A stretch of DNA of 64,000 bases from Antedon mediterranea (lineage: Eukaryota > Echinodermata > Crinoidea > Comatulida > Antedonidae), in NCBI RefSeq assembly GCF_964355755.1, contig NC_092678.1, forward strand, positions 16,278,922 through 16,342,921, given 5' to 3'. The notes beneath the pieces are model-generated. The model ran no database searches and was not told where the DNA came from. It saw only the letters and a program-made list of their open reading frames with translations. Within the stretch, counting starts at the first letter, position 1, and each line of letters begins with the position of its first letter. Below, piece after piece: positions 22,870 through 35,228 of this stretch. The position numbers were made by a program, and so were the translations under genes.

Positions 22870-23440
22870 AGATGTATTGTCATATTTTTTTTATTGAAAA
22901 ATCGAATCGACCAAAATTACAACTCGTGGCTAAGAGCCAAATTGCGTGTAAAATACATGTCATAGCAAAAATATATATACAGTATTAAAAAATTAAAAAT
23001 AAAAAACAACAAAAAACAACAAAGAAGGGGAGAGCAGTCGCAAGCTCGCAGGGGAGACAATTAAGAATTTAATAATTTGATGAAGTAGGGTATTAGGGCT
23101 ATTATTATTATTAAATATGGATGTTTTAGACGCTAGCTGGGTAATTTTGTTTTTATTTCTTAAATTCCTACCATGACAGATATGTCTGGTCGGTGGGATT
23201 AATTTTGGGGAGATACTCAGCGAACTTGCGACAATGCTCCACCCTTCTTTGAGCCAAAGCCTCTAATTTAAGAAATTCAAGGGCACCAGAGTAAGAAAAA
23301 TAATCGTTGCCTAACATTATACGGCAAGCCCTCTTTTGTACATTTTCAATACAATCGCTTAATCTACAAGTCAAGCCAGAATTCCAAACAACATCAGCAT
23401 ACTCAACAACTGGTCTAATATAATTATAATATACAAAAAT
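22870..23440 (-). mobile_element. 5'-truncated LINE, minus strand
   Basis: Translation of 23,168-23,470 gives YNYIRPVVEYADVVWNSGL then ENVQKRACRIMLGNDYFSY, the typical LINE region after the RT. A frameshift near 23,170 leads into RNLRNKNKITQLASK. The 3' end lies near 22,870. Confidence 0.75.
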
Positions 23441-25675
23441 ATACAGAAAATAACAATCAGCCAGCTGCAATAGTTTTTGTAGACTTTGCCAAGGCGTTTG
23501 ATTCTATAGATAGAAATTTAATGTTTATATGTCTGAAAAAATATGGTTTTGGACAGTCATTTATTAACTGTATAAAAACTATATATACAGATACGCAATG
23601 CTTTGTAACCCACAATGGTTGGATATCTGAAAGATTCAATATGAGATGTGGTGTAAGACAGGGTTGTCCTTTGTCTGCTTTACTTTTTTTATTAATTGCT
23701 GAGATAATGGCAACTAATATAAGAAAAAACCCACTATGTAAAGGAATAGAATTATCTAAAGTAGAAAATGAAGATCATATTGTTAAAATAGCTCAACAAT
23801 ATTTACAAAGGATGAAATTAGTTTAAACCATTTTCTGTGTGAAATTGAAATGTTCTGTTCAATATCAGGTTTAAGGTTAAATAAAAGTAAATCGAAAGGA
23901 ATTTGGATTGGAGCAAATAAAAACAAACAAACATCGCCATTTAATATCAAATGGACCAAAGAACCAGTGAAATTCCTTGGAATCTACGTAGGGTCTGATA
24001 AACATACTTGTGTTAAACGAAGTTGGGATGATACAGTTTTAAAATTAGAGAATACATTAAAACTATGGGAAAAACGATATCTTAGTGGACTCTCTGAAGT
24101 TGAATTGGGTTAAGAGACTGTTAAATCCTAACACAGGTATTTGGAAATGTATTCCAGACTACTATATGCATACAGTTGATTATACTGCGAATTGTAGTAA
24201 ATTAAATACTGAAGCGCATACTAAATTTAAAAATATGCCAGTATTTTATATGAATATGTTGAAAGCAGATGTAAAGTTAAACAATATTGTATATTGTTTA
24301 GAGCCGCAAAATTGTCACAACACTTATGGGAAAACAAATTTATAACATCAATTGAGGGAAAATCTCTATATTTCAACACCTGGTTAAACTATGGATACAA
24401 AAGAGTAAATGATATAGTTGTTAATAACAGGTTATTGACTGCAGCAGAAATTATTCCAACTCTGTCGAATAAACAGAACGGATTAATTGAATACTTTGCA
24501 ACAATAAATGCAATACCTGATATATGGAAAGAACAAATAAGGTTGGAAAATGCACGCATAGATATACAATTAAGAGAACATAATATATTTCATAATAGGA
24601 TAAGATCGTCTTACTATTACAAGCACTTTATAAATGATATATGTATTATTCCAAATCCTCAAATGAAATGGGAAATAGAATTTAGAGATGAAATCATTGA
24701 CTGGAATGAAATATGGAATAGAAAAGTATGTAGAATGAAACACATGGTAAAAGTAGCTCAATTTAATTTTAAGTTGTTACATCGAATCCTTATATGTAAA
24801 AAAAGACTAAAAAGATGGAACAACAGACAAATGTAATAAGTGTAAGAATCATATAGAAAATGAAAAACACTTATTAATTGCATGTAAAACTATTCAACCA
24901 GTCTGGAAAAGGTTTAAAGATATGCTGGTTCAGTGTCTTCCAAATGAGGTTGCAGTACAGCAAGACTTCCCAAAGTGGGTTAATGTAATTTTGGGAACAA
25001 CAAACAAACTTGTAAACGAATTAATTTCAGTTTTTACTTTTTGTATATATAAATCCTCCATAATATATAAAGAACTAGAAACGACAGAAAAAAAAGAATC
25101 TGCAAATATTTGGGGGCTATTTAAAAGTGAAATTATAAACCTCATAAATAATGAGTATTCGTATAACTTTTATACTGCTGATCAGAAATGGAAAAATAGT
25201 AAAGACAGGATATTTGACCTATTGAATAATTAAAATATATATATGTTCTGGAGATCTCTATCCCTACGTTTTACAATTGTATTTTATATTAGTGTGACAC
25301 ATATGCTGTATAAGTTTTAATATAAATGTGTAGCCCTTTTTTAGTTTAAGTGATTTTAAATGTAACCCTTGATTATGTTTTTAGACAATTTTAATAACTT
25401 ATATAAAATCTGTAATTATTGGTATTTATTTATATAATCTATTTTTTACTTGTTTTTTTAGTTCTAAACATGTTAAACTTATGTGTTAGAGAAAAGATAT
25501 TAGTTTAATTGTTGTTTTTTTGGAGTTTCTAATTGTGTTATATTATTTATATTTTATTTGTTTGTTTTGAGGAGCCTATTCACCACAAGCTTTGCTTTCT
25601 CTTAGGCTCCTCCACTTTAGGCCTATATTTATATATTTGTAAAGTGAAATAAATAAATGAAATGAAATTTTTTAA
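23440..25675 (+). mobile_element. L1/Tx1-type LINE, 5'-truncated and dead
   Basis: RT starts at IVFVDFAKAFDSIDRN and continues FNMRCGVRQGCPLSALLF. The frame then breaks near 23,790-23,830, where the YADD box should be, so the catalytic Asp pair is lost. It resumes with SISGLRLNKSKSKGIW, then breaks again near 24,110, ~24,300 and ~24,830. The C-terminus has the CNKC-x-H-x-C zinc-knuckle (24,836-24,880) and ends at 25,233. The 3'UTR runs to an AAATAAATAAATGAAA tail near 25,660. It lies head-to-head with the minus-strand LINE at 22,870-23,440. Confidence 0.8.
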
Positions 25676-26369
25676 TATATATATATATTTCTATATTTGC
25701 AATATTCATATTGTATACATGTCAATGTTATCTGCATATATTTGTATTTGTCCAATATATATATTTTTCTATATTTGCAATATTTTATATCGTAAATACA
25801 AATTGGAAGTAGTAGTTGTACCAAGGTGACATCGGGTATGAAGCGTCTCACATACGCACAGAGCCAAAATCGCATCTTGGACTTGCACAGTGTATGGACT
25901 CTAACCTTAAGGTTTTCATTAAATATATCATTGCATGCTATAATTCTAAATATCTAACTTTCAAACTTTTGCATTCCTCTTTTTTCATTTCATCCTTTTT
26001 ATCTTGGTGAAAAGGAAGGATACTACATTCTCCTCCCCTGAGTTTATAGCCTCTCTACTCGAACACAAATAAGATCACAAATAAGATAGTTTAACAAGGA
26101 AACTTTAATCATGTATTTTACCGCTAGCTTTCATTTTTACATTTTAATTAACATCGTATCTAAAATTTTAATGAAAACAAATATGGTTAATACTGAATTC
26201 AAGCATCTTATTATGTAAATATACCTGTATTTTAACTACTTTAAACACTTTCTTTTAATTGTCACAAATGTACTTATATGTATATAATATATTCACCAAT
26301 GAGAATTTAAATAAACGTGAGATGAACTCACACAAGACAAAAAAAAAAACAATAAAGTATTTTCACCTT

Positions 26370-26620
26370 TTACAAATCCTTATATCCGCCTCTTCTTACT
26401 AAGTTAACTCTGTTCATCAGACGCCAGCAACAACCAGCACCTATAAAAATATATGTGTCGTAATTGCACCATTATCGTTAAACTTGTTTTCCGGTACTTT
26501 TTGAAATCATAATGTCAATCACTTTGACAAATGACAATAACAATGACAACTTCTTTTATTTTCTTTGTAAATAAAGTAGATAAATAAACGACAAAATTAA
26601 CATTTATCAAAATAGTATTT
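26370..26620 (-). repeat. Orphan copy of the sulfatase promoter-like block
   Basis: Matches 14,280-14,492 over its length (CCAGCAACAACCAGCAC, TATAAA-rich tract, TGTGTCGTAATTGCACCA, GTAAATAAAGTAGATAAA). No sulfatase exon lies within 4 kb on its minus-strand downstream side other than copy C, which has its own block. Probably a remnant of another unit of the cluster. Confidence 0.55.
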
Positions 26621-28040
26621 TTAAAAGAAAATCGGTCTTTCTTAAACATTATGATGATCAATCGGTTTCAGCTATTAAGAACAATTATCGTAGGAGGAGA
26701 TAGATAAATGCGGAGCTTCCTCGTATTATTGTGTGCGGGTATTTTTCAAGATGGACATCCATTAGACAGTGTATACCACGATGGGAAAAATCGTTAAATC
26801 TATTCGTTTTATTTGTCAATAACTAATTAACTTACTCAATTTAATTAGTAAACAAGGTTACATCAGGTGGTTAAATTCAGTACCGAAAGTATAAACCAAC
26901 GTTATAATCATCGAGTAAACATTCTAGAAGTAACGCGCGATTTCAGCAAATTTTGCCCTTACGTACATTTATATATAGATATGAAACCAAATATATAAGA
27001 TCACTCACCAAGACCTCAACTCCAGAACCATGGTTGAGACTGAGCTATGAGCATTTAAAAAAACAGAGCCTGCGTTAACCAATACCCATGCAAGATACTG
27101 GATTGTATGTAAATGTTCAACATCGATGCAAACTTCATCGATATATTTTTCTTCATCAACAATAACTTGCGTAAGCGGCGCTCCATAGGCACCTGTCCTG
27201 TCCTGTCTTTAAGTATTTATATCTCTGTAACTTTCTCCACTTTATAAGCTAAAATAATAGCATGTTTTTATTTAACATCGATGTTATGGTCAAGCTCGCG
27301 GGGTTTTTTTTTTGCGATAATAGAGTAGGCCTAATATTTTAATAAATATTTGTGCGCAAAGATAAGAGATTAGACGAACATTTTCTTCGTTTGTGTCTCA
27401 TATTTAAGATAAATTGTGCTTAGAATAGAATTGATGTAAGCAAAATAAATAAGCATAATTGCTCAGAAGATGATTTATACGCTAGTAAACTTTATATACA
27501 CTAGAGTTAGTGTGATCAGAAGATTATATACCTCATTTATGGACCACAGGACAGCACAGAAAGACTATCAGGCTTTCAACTGTGCCCTCTTGATCTTGCC
27601 AATTTAATAGTTGAAACCGTTTGGCAATGAATTGACGGTTTTTACGCACATCATATGTGATAGGAAAATAAACATATGATCATTTTAAATGAGTGATGAA
27701 AGGGCATGACACCGCCACCTGTATACTACGTATTTTTATCAAAAATCTTTGATGCTACGAAATACAAATAGAGAGGGCGGTATTAACATATTTTATTATG
27801 ATTATTTTTAAGCCAGAGCCTGTGCGGCTTACAATGTAAGTACTGCTCGAGAATATTTTCCAAATATAAAGTGCTTTTTGGACGTTTTTTGTGATTATTT
27901 TGAATTTTGGTGAGTAAAATGATTATTGTTTTAACTATTTTATTGTATATAATAAACCATCAACATTCTCCTGATTTCGCCTGAGAGCTACCGTTGTGTT
28001 CCACGCCTATTATCGCTCTGTGGTGGAGTACGGAATGATA
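26621..28040. other. No gene seen
   Basis: AT-rich sequence without a long ORF, splice-ready exon or obvious repeat that I can name. Confidence 0.5.
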
Positions 28041-28129
28041 AGACGGAAAGGATGCGATCAGCTGAGACCTTATCCTCTATCGTCTGGTGTTGAGCTCTGG
28101 TCAGGTCCTATATTATCCAGCGGGGCGGG

Positions 28130-28530
28130 AACATAGTGGCAAAATCTGGCATAATTATGCCGTCTGGCATAATTTTGACCCATCTGGCATCTGGCATTTA
28201 TGCTAGGCATAATTTTAGGAAATCTGGCATAATCTGGCATAATTTGAAAAACGCAAACATACAACGTATTCACCACGATTTAGCATATTATCTGGCATAA
28301 TTGCGAAAAAATCTGGCATAATTTGTACACAATCTAGCATAATTTGGCTGAAAACCCGAAGAGCTTTTTTTTTTTTTTTTTTTTTTTTTTGGCTTCCCAC
28401 CTTTGTGGTACATAAAACATACACATAAACCGCCCTCTTATTCACTGTTTTGGTGCACTTTTAGCCTTAATTGTGTCTGGCATAATCTGGCATAATTTTG
28501 TGCTGCCACCTAGCATAATTTCATTTCGCT
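28130..28530. repeat. Irregular array of a GGCATAATT motif
   Basis: About 14 copies of (T)CTGGCATAATT or close variants (CTAGCATAATT, TTAGCATATT) with irregular spacing, interrupted by a T-run at 28,367-28,390. Not a regular tandem satellite and not a CRISPR. Confidence 0.75.
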
Positions 28531-29094
28531 CGCTGGCCACACTGGGCGGGAACGATTTTTAATGTACTGTAGGGTGTCATTTTAAATAGAGGATGGGTCC
28601 TGAGACCCAATTATTTGAACCAATAAGCGATTTTACATAAAATGCATGATAAAAATGGCACCTCTCACTAGTCTATTTGGCCCGGAACTGACAAACGGAA
28701 AAAATAAAAATCGCGAGCGTGTAGTTTGCCGCAATTTTTTTCCTGGGTTCAGGCCATGCAACTCCGTAACAACAGAAATAGCACTCAAAGTCATCATCCA
28801 GGATTCTGAAAGGGTGCGCTATTAATTGAGGAGGCAGGCAGTCTGGCCATCATGGTGCGCTCCCTTTGTGCAGCATTGTACGGAGCAGCTAATGGTATGG
28901 AGGCGTATTAATTTTTTTTTTTCGTATCTGATTTTGGCTAAATTGTTAAATTGTAGCTCAGAGCAATATTGACACCTGCAGGATCCGCCCCGCTAGAATA
29001 TTTTGATATAAAATAATAGATTTGGTATTATCTGTATGTTTCCTTTAAACGTTATCTTAATTAAAAAATATAATATCAATTAATTAAGTAACAT

Positions 29095-29385
29095 TTGTTT
29101 GACCATAATTTAACTAATGTCCGTACACACTGTCCGAACACACACACCCAAAATTCGCCTTTATCACGATACGAAAGACATTTTACAAATTCTACAAATT
29201 CTACAAAACTAAGCCTAGCTAGGCTAGGCCTAAAGACCGTCCACGAGAGGACGTTCACCGCAAGCTACTTAGGTAATGCTTTATAATAAACTACCATAAA
29301 ACGTACATCTAAGACAAGGAATAACCTGGTTTAATGTTTTTGTATGCAGTCAAGAATTGTAGGGAATGGGTCTTTAAGTGAAAGG
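29095..29385. mobile_element. Fragment of TTAA-flanked repeat family carrying GTCCACGAGAGGAC
   Basis: Shares GTCCACGAGAGGAC, ACAAGGAAT-x-CCTGGTTTAATG and the terminal TAGGGAATGGGTCTTTAA with the full element at 59,419-60,044 (reverse orientation). The left end is missing. Confidence 0.6.
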
Positions 29386-29799
29386 ATCCCTTTAATTCAC
29401 TCTCTCTGAGAATATTAAAAAAATCTTACCTCTTCTGGTTCTTTTGGTTTTCTTTATTTTCTTTTTCAAATTATGTGTGTCACCTATGTCACTTATCATG
29501 CTATAGACCAAATTCAGTACTGAGTTGTTATTATACATACTAAATTTCAGTGCACATATTTTTTTAACTTTTCATTTATGCTGATGATCACAGTGATAAG
29601 TTTAAATTAAGTTTTATTTTAGGTTTAGATCTTCACTTAGATCTTATTTATTATTGTTTTGAGAATCATGTCTGGAATGTTTTCCAAATGTCTCAAAGAG
29701 TTTTGTTTATGTGAAAGTATACATGTCCTCTCCCAGGTAGCAACTTCCATGAGTACTTTAGACATTCTATCTGACTAAAACACCTGTTTTTGTATTAGT

Positions 29800-31970
29800 A
29801 TCTAAGGTCCTGTCTCTGCTGTGAATAAAAAAATCGGTAATAACAGTGGCCCCGTTTCTGCTGCCAAAAATATACCGTATATATATGGTATATTTTATAT
29901 ACGGTATATTTTTTGGCAGCAGAAATCGGTCTCATAAAAAATATACCGTATATATATATGCGGTATATATACCGCATAAATATCCCCATCGTGTATAATA
30001 TCCATATAATATTTCGTACCCCGTTTCTGCTGCAATCAAAATATACCGTATATGTGACCCGGTCCATGACACGAGGTCAAAAACTAACAGAGCGTGACGC
30101 GTTTGTTTGGTTTTTCTGCTGCATTGACACGCACGTGTATAATAAGCAAGCAACAGATCAAAATATCACTGTGGACTGAAGAAATAACTATTTTTGCAAT
30201 TCAATTGAGGGTAGAAGCGAAGGTTGGGGGGGAGACTTCATGGCAACAGAAGAGATACCGAGATTTACAAAAGTATCTCAAACAAAATAAAAGCAGAATT
30301 TGTGGTAGACTTAATAACGCCAAAGTTATCGGCAAACGCCGTCGTCTTCTTTGCATAAATCTAGTCAATGCCCATTCTATATTTCTAGATTGTTTGTGCG
30401 ATGTAAATTTGTTGCCACTTCTGCTCATTAGATTTAAAATATAAAGCATGCTACAACGTTTTGAGAAACCATCATTTGTTTTGTTTTTGTCATGTAACCT
30501 CACTACACGAGACTCTAGGTCAATCCATACTTCCGTCTCACAAAATGCATTTTGGGTAATGAAAGCCAACTTTTTTACAGCCCACCCACAATGTGCAGCG
30601 GAAACGGTGCAGGAATTTCATATACGGTATATATACGATATATTTATACGGTATATTTATACGGTATATTTATACGGTATATTTATACGGTATATTTGGG
30701 ATTGGCAGCAGAAATGGGGCCAGTGTGAATAAATTAACCAACATATTTTTTAAGCAGGGTTTGTTTCTGCTGAAAAAATGAAAATAATCGATATTTTCCA
30801 GTCACCGCAAACCACAAAAATAATCGCGTTGCAATTGCAATTGAAAATTGCTACGACTTTAATCGGTTATTCAGGTAATCGGTTTTTAAAACACGTCATC
30901 ATTCTGCCACAGCGCAGTTCAAGTTATGAAAGGCCGATGAGAGTAGGTTTGTTTACATCCTATCGCTGCCTAAAACTCTCACATGTAGGATTAAAAATTA
31001 CTCTTACGTAAAGCTATATTATTTGTAAAATAAACATCTAGGCCTACTACCGTACCACATATAACAGAATAATGATGTTATATTAATAAGTACACGTCGG
31101 CAAAAAAAGTTCGTTTCGCCGTTCGTTGGTTCTACCTTCGGCCTGCTAGGCCTATGCTATATATTTCTACCGATACAAGTCAACAGACAACAGGCCTAAA
31201 AAATGACATGTAAAACATCGTTAGCCTGGACTGGTGGTATGTAACGGGTGTACTTGTAACACAGAATCCTGGAGTCTCTCGGTATAATTCTTCCCCACAA
31301 AATAATAAAAATCAAATGTTTAACATTTGATTGTTATTCGGTCTACATCGCGATCGTGGTTTTGCTGATCGTCGTCGATATCGCGCAAATAAACAGCATG
31401 CTTTACGTGAATAAGTTTGTCATACTCTAGAGGTCAAAGTGAGGTCAATAATCGCTATTTGTGTTGCAGCTCAAAACTGCTCCGCAATAATCGGTTAAAA
31501 CAAGAAATAATCGATTAAAACACGCAATGGATTGAGTGTTTTTAATCGGTTATTTTTAATCGGTTATTTTATTTTGCGCCGTTTCTGCTGCCCAAAAATA
31601 ATCGATTAAAAAAATAAACGGTTAATAATCGATTATTTCTGCTCAGCAGAAACAGGCCCGCAGAAACCAGACAAATTTGTAATAACCGGTTAAATGGCAA
31701 CATGAAAATAACTGTTAAAACCACATAAACGATTTGATTAATAACACCATTAATTTAACCAGACAGCTGTACTACCTTGAAAGTTTGACCTTCTGATGTA
31801 GCAATGCATTTCGGGTAATTTTAATGTTTTTTGGGTTTTTTTTTACAAATTTTAAAGATTCTTTTGTGAGCAGAAACTTAGCAGAAAATGGGGTCAGCCT
31901 AAAAATTATATTTTTTAAATAAACTGTTTATTCGACGTCATGTAGCAGAACAGGCCCAAAGGGGACATAC
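29800..31970. mobile_element. Nest of palindrome-rich elements with TTTCTGCTG termini
   Basis: One element, 29,844-30,726, has inverted ends (CAGTGGCCCCGTTTCTGCTG / CAGCAGAAATGGGGCCAGTG). Inside the ends are runs of TATACCGTATA/TATACGGTATA. Around it, up to ~31,970, is a second type with CAGCAGAAACAGGCCC-like ends and many AATCGATTA/AATCGGTTA motifs. ORFs inside (for example 30,094-30,444 and 30,201-30,569) overlap on opposite strands and show no known domain. Confidence 0.55.
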
Positions 31971-32488
31971 TGAAGGTGATGTTTATTAGGTTTGTTGTTT
32001 TTAATTTATAAAGCGCAAAAAAAAAAAACTCTCAACCTCGTAAACGAACAAGTGAAAATGGAAAATAAGGGAAGTAAACTTTCATGGCAGCATCCACATC
32101 GAAGTATGGAGTTAAGGCAGTTGGCACCAGTTGAGTATCTACCTCCTATCCTAGTAAAAAAGCTATAGGAAAAGGCATGTAAAAATGCCATAGGAAAAGG
32201 CATGAACGACAACCAATGATTATTATAACAGAAGACACAAATAAATAATTTAAAATTATAAACATGATAAAACGAATCACAAATAATGGATGCGATTTCC
32301 ACCAACAAATTTCACCAGCAACATATTGAATTTTTCACGCTGCTGCTCTAGCCCGCTACGTCACACGAGATGACTCATTCATTAGATGAAATCAAGCAGC
32401 TTTATAGTACTACACTTTGACATTTTTGTTAAAATGGAAACTCCACTATAATTTATTGGTACCACCTGTTGAATCCAAAAACGGCTGA
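31971..32488. other. No gene seen
   Basis: No ORF or repeat that I can assign. Confidence 0.4.
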
Positions 32489-33468
32489 GGGCCTGTTCAG
32501 ACCTACGGAGTTATGCTTTCGTACTGTACGCGGCGTACAAGTCCATAGGTCTGAACCAGGAAAAGATTAGTGGAAGCCACCTCGTACGACACTGATATTT
32601 CGTACGCTACGAAAGCTCAAGGTATGAGTTTAGTGGACGTCGCTTACAATACGAAAGTCACGCATCGATGAATATGACCTAGGTTAGATATCTAGCCAAT
32701 CAAATTACAATATTCGCCACATCACATCGTGACATGTGCTCCTCATCGTATAGCCAAGCTGATCCATTTGTTGTGATCGGTGAACTTGCGAAAAAATCAT
32801 ACCTTTTGTTGTTACACTATACAGTATTATTATTAATATTATTATATTAATTAATTTAAAATGTCATCGAAGCGTGCGCATTGGCGAGAAACCGAAGTAA
32901 AATACCTTATTTCATTGTGGGGAAGCCCTGAGTTCAGAGATCGGTTGGAAGTGAAAAACTGGCGTAAAAGCACCGACAACAAGATGTCTGTGTTCAACGA
33001 GATGGTGGACACGTTAGCAGATGGGCCATCCTCATAAAGAAGGATTTAATATCCAAACGAAATTGAAGGGGTCGTCATATAAAGCGGCGAAAGACCGAGT
33101 AAATAAATCTGGAGCCGGTGCAAGTACGGGATTTGAACATTTTTCTGCCATAAATGATATTTTAGGTCATAGACCAAATATAAACCCAAACCCCAAAACG
33201 ATCGGCTGGTTGGTATGCCTGACAACCAATCGATAATGCCGAGCCCAAGTGTTCGGTCTAGGCCTGTAACTCCTAAACCAACCACTACTACAACGAAGGT
33301 AGGTCTATGCGTGTGTTAGAGTTTGGTTAATCGCCAGCGAGTGACATCATATCCGTTTATAACGCAACTTCGTTGCAATGAATCTGAACACTTTGCTCTT
33401 ACGACGCTCATTAAAATATGACCTTGGCTGTGATACGAAAGCATAACTCCGTAGGTCTGAACATACCC
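32489..33468 (+). mobile_element. PIF/Harbinger-like transposon, non-autonomous
   Basis: Inverted ends GGGCCTGTTCAGACCTACGG and its complement (CCGTAGGTCTGAACATACCC), flanked by a 3-bp TGA duplication (32,486-32,488 and 33,469-33,471). 3-bp target duplications are usual for PIF/Harbinger. It carries only a broken Myb/SANT-like ORF and no transposase. A shorter relative is at 40,856-41,180. Confidence 0.75.
32861..33236 (+). pseudogene. Harbinger-associated Myb/SANT-like DNA-binding protein, frameshifted
   Basis: ATG at 32,861 reads MSSKRAHWRETEVKYLISLW, the first helix of a Myb/SANT-like (trihelix) domain with its spaced tryptophans. Near 33,020 the frame slips by one, after which KLKGSSYKAAKDRVNKSG and INDILGHRPN give the third-helix region and the typical downstream tail. 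In PIF/Harbinger elements this second protein helps carry the transposase to DNA. Here it is too broken to be functional. Confidence 0.65.
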
Positions 33469-33471
33469 TGA

Positions 33472-34108
33472 GAAAAGAGTCTAACGACAAATCCCAAAGC
33501 ATTCTGGTATTTATGAGTCCCATGATATAATTCGCTGTCAGATAATCATTGAATTATTATCAAAACAGTCCATTGAAGTTTTTGTTTGTAATAGGATACT
33601 TGAAGTATCTAGGCGTGATGAAGTGACCCCCAGACTTGACCTTAGCAATAACAATAAGCAGCAGTGTTTTTTGTAAGAAATATTCTTGTTTAATCAATTT
33701 TCTATGCTCTGTTTTGTCATTCTACTAGAGGATGTTATTTACCGGGTTGAGGATAATTATTCTGTTTATTGTCTTCCTTTTTAAATTGTTGGCATGTATT
33801 TGGACTCATATTAATTTTAATGTTCGAAGTTCAATAGGTAAAGCTATTTAAAGGTTATTTCAGGACATTAAATATTGTAAATAATGATTTTGATGACTAA
33901 ACTATATTTAGTATAGAAGAAGAATGCTGTGAATCATCTTCAGTCATTTAAGTCAACTTAGAGTATAGAAATAAATATATCTGTATAAATCTAAATAAAA
34001 TTACTGGGAAAACACCACAGTGCAGTGGGGTTTCAGTGATACCAAGGCATTGGTGATGGTGTTTCCCTTCCTCCTCTCTTTTTTGCAAAAACATAAAAGA
34101 ATTTTAAG
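33472..34108. other. No gene seen
   Basis: No supported ORF, RNA gene or repeat. Confidence 0.4.
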
Positions 34109-34165
34109 GCGAGAGAGTGGCCGAGCGGTTAAGACAGTAATACGTAGCCATAACATCGGCAAGGA
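34109..34165 (+). mobile_element. tRNA-derived SINE, 5' fragment
   Basis: GCGAGAG followed by a Pol III A-box-like TGGCCGAGCGGTTAAGA (Leu/Ser-tRNA type), then GTAGCCATAACATCGGCAAG as in the SINE at 36,678. The B box and body are absent. Confidence 0.65.
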
Positions 34166-34229
34166 TCCTAGGATCTGTGATTCTCAAAGGATCCAGGATC
34201 TGTGATTCTAGGCATGATGAATGACAGAA

Positions 34230-34500
34230 TTTTGAAAAATCTAGAAAACGTCAGGCTAGGCCTATAGCTAGCATACAATGTTTGTATGTTACTGATTTAC
34301 CAGCTCGGCCAAAAACTAAGCTAGGCTAGACTTAAAGCCGTCCACGAGAGGACATTCAATGCGAGCTATGAGTTCGGTAGTGCATTGTTTTTCTCATCAT
34401 ATTTTCTTACCATAATTTATTTACCATAAACTTTAAGACAAGAAATGACCTGGTTTAATGTCTTTAAAGTTTACATAACGTCAACAATTTTAGGGAATAA
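34230..34500. mobile_element. Fragment of the GTCCACGAGAGGAC repeat family
   Basis: Contains CCGTCCACGAGAGGACATTC, GACAAGAAATGACCTGGTTT and TTTTAGGGAATAAG. Degenerate relative of 59,419-60,044. Confidence 0.55.
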
Positions 34501-35156
34501 GAAGTATTATATATGCATCTTTTTTGGTCATGTTTATGAATCGGTAATTTATACTTTTATAAAGAATTAAGACTAATGATTCACTAAATTTACTTCAAAC
34601 GTTTTTTACTGACTCATGAAAAATCCAAATTGATCATCACATTTCATTGATCGGCAAAACTACAAAACATAAAATCCTAAAAAATATAAAGAAATGACTA
34701 ATAGAAATTTCAAGAATTGAGAGAAAGTTAAAGCGAGAAGTCATGAATAAAAGCTGAATCATAAAAACAAGATAGAAATGTCTGTGGTTGCTGTACACGC
34801 CAATATGGAATGAAATGAGAAAACACATTTTTAACCCTTTTCAAATGCAACAAACATTGTATAAATTAAATATTGTTTTATCATTTTCCTTTACGAATAT
34901 TATTTCCTTCCTTCTTGCATAACAAAAAAACACTGTAGGCCTAGTGTATAAACAATTAATCTATTAAATATAATATAATATTAATAATAACTTATGTAAA
35001 AGTACCTCTTCAGAGATCCCGCTTCATGAATTAGTATGGAATATGTGGGCATATCAATTTTTCTGTTGTGCATGCTTACAATCAAGAACTAGTGATGTTC
35101 TGTCATACTTATACCAAAGGTGTTAAAGAGTTGTTACCAAATTTAACATTACCAAA
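34501..35156. other. No gene seen
   Basis: AT-rich, nothing assignable. Confidence 0.4.
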
Positions 35157-35228
35157 AGGCTCAACAGTCGAATGATAGGATATCTGCATATCAAGCAGAA
35201 GGGTCCAGGTTCAAATCTCCTCAGTTTA
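35157..35228 (+). pseudogene. Possible tRNA-derived fragment
   Basis: An anticodon-arm-like TCTGC/GCAGA stem around ATATCAA and a B-box-like GGTTCAAATCTC are present, but the T stem and acceptor stem do not pair. Too decayed to be a tRNA gene; could be the head of an old SINE. Confidence 0.3.

Noticed and set aside
28130-28530. CRISPR array
   Set aside because: The motif is only ~11 bp, spacing is irregular, the copies overlap with variants, and the DNA is animal.
30094-30569. Overlapping opposite-strand ORFs of ~120 codons
   Set aside because: Both lie inside a palindrome-rich transposon; no domain and no splice context.
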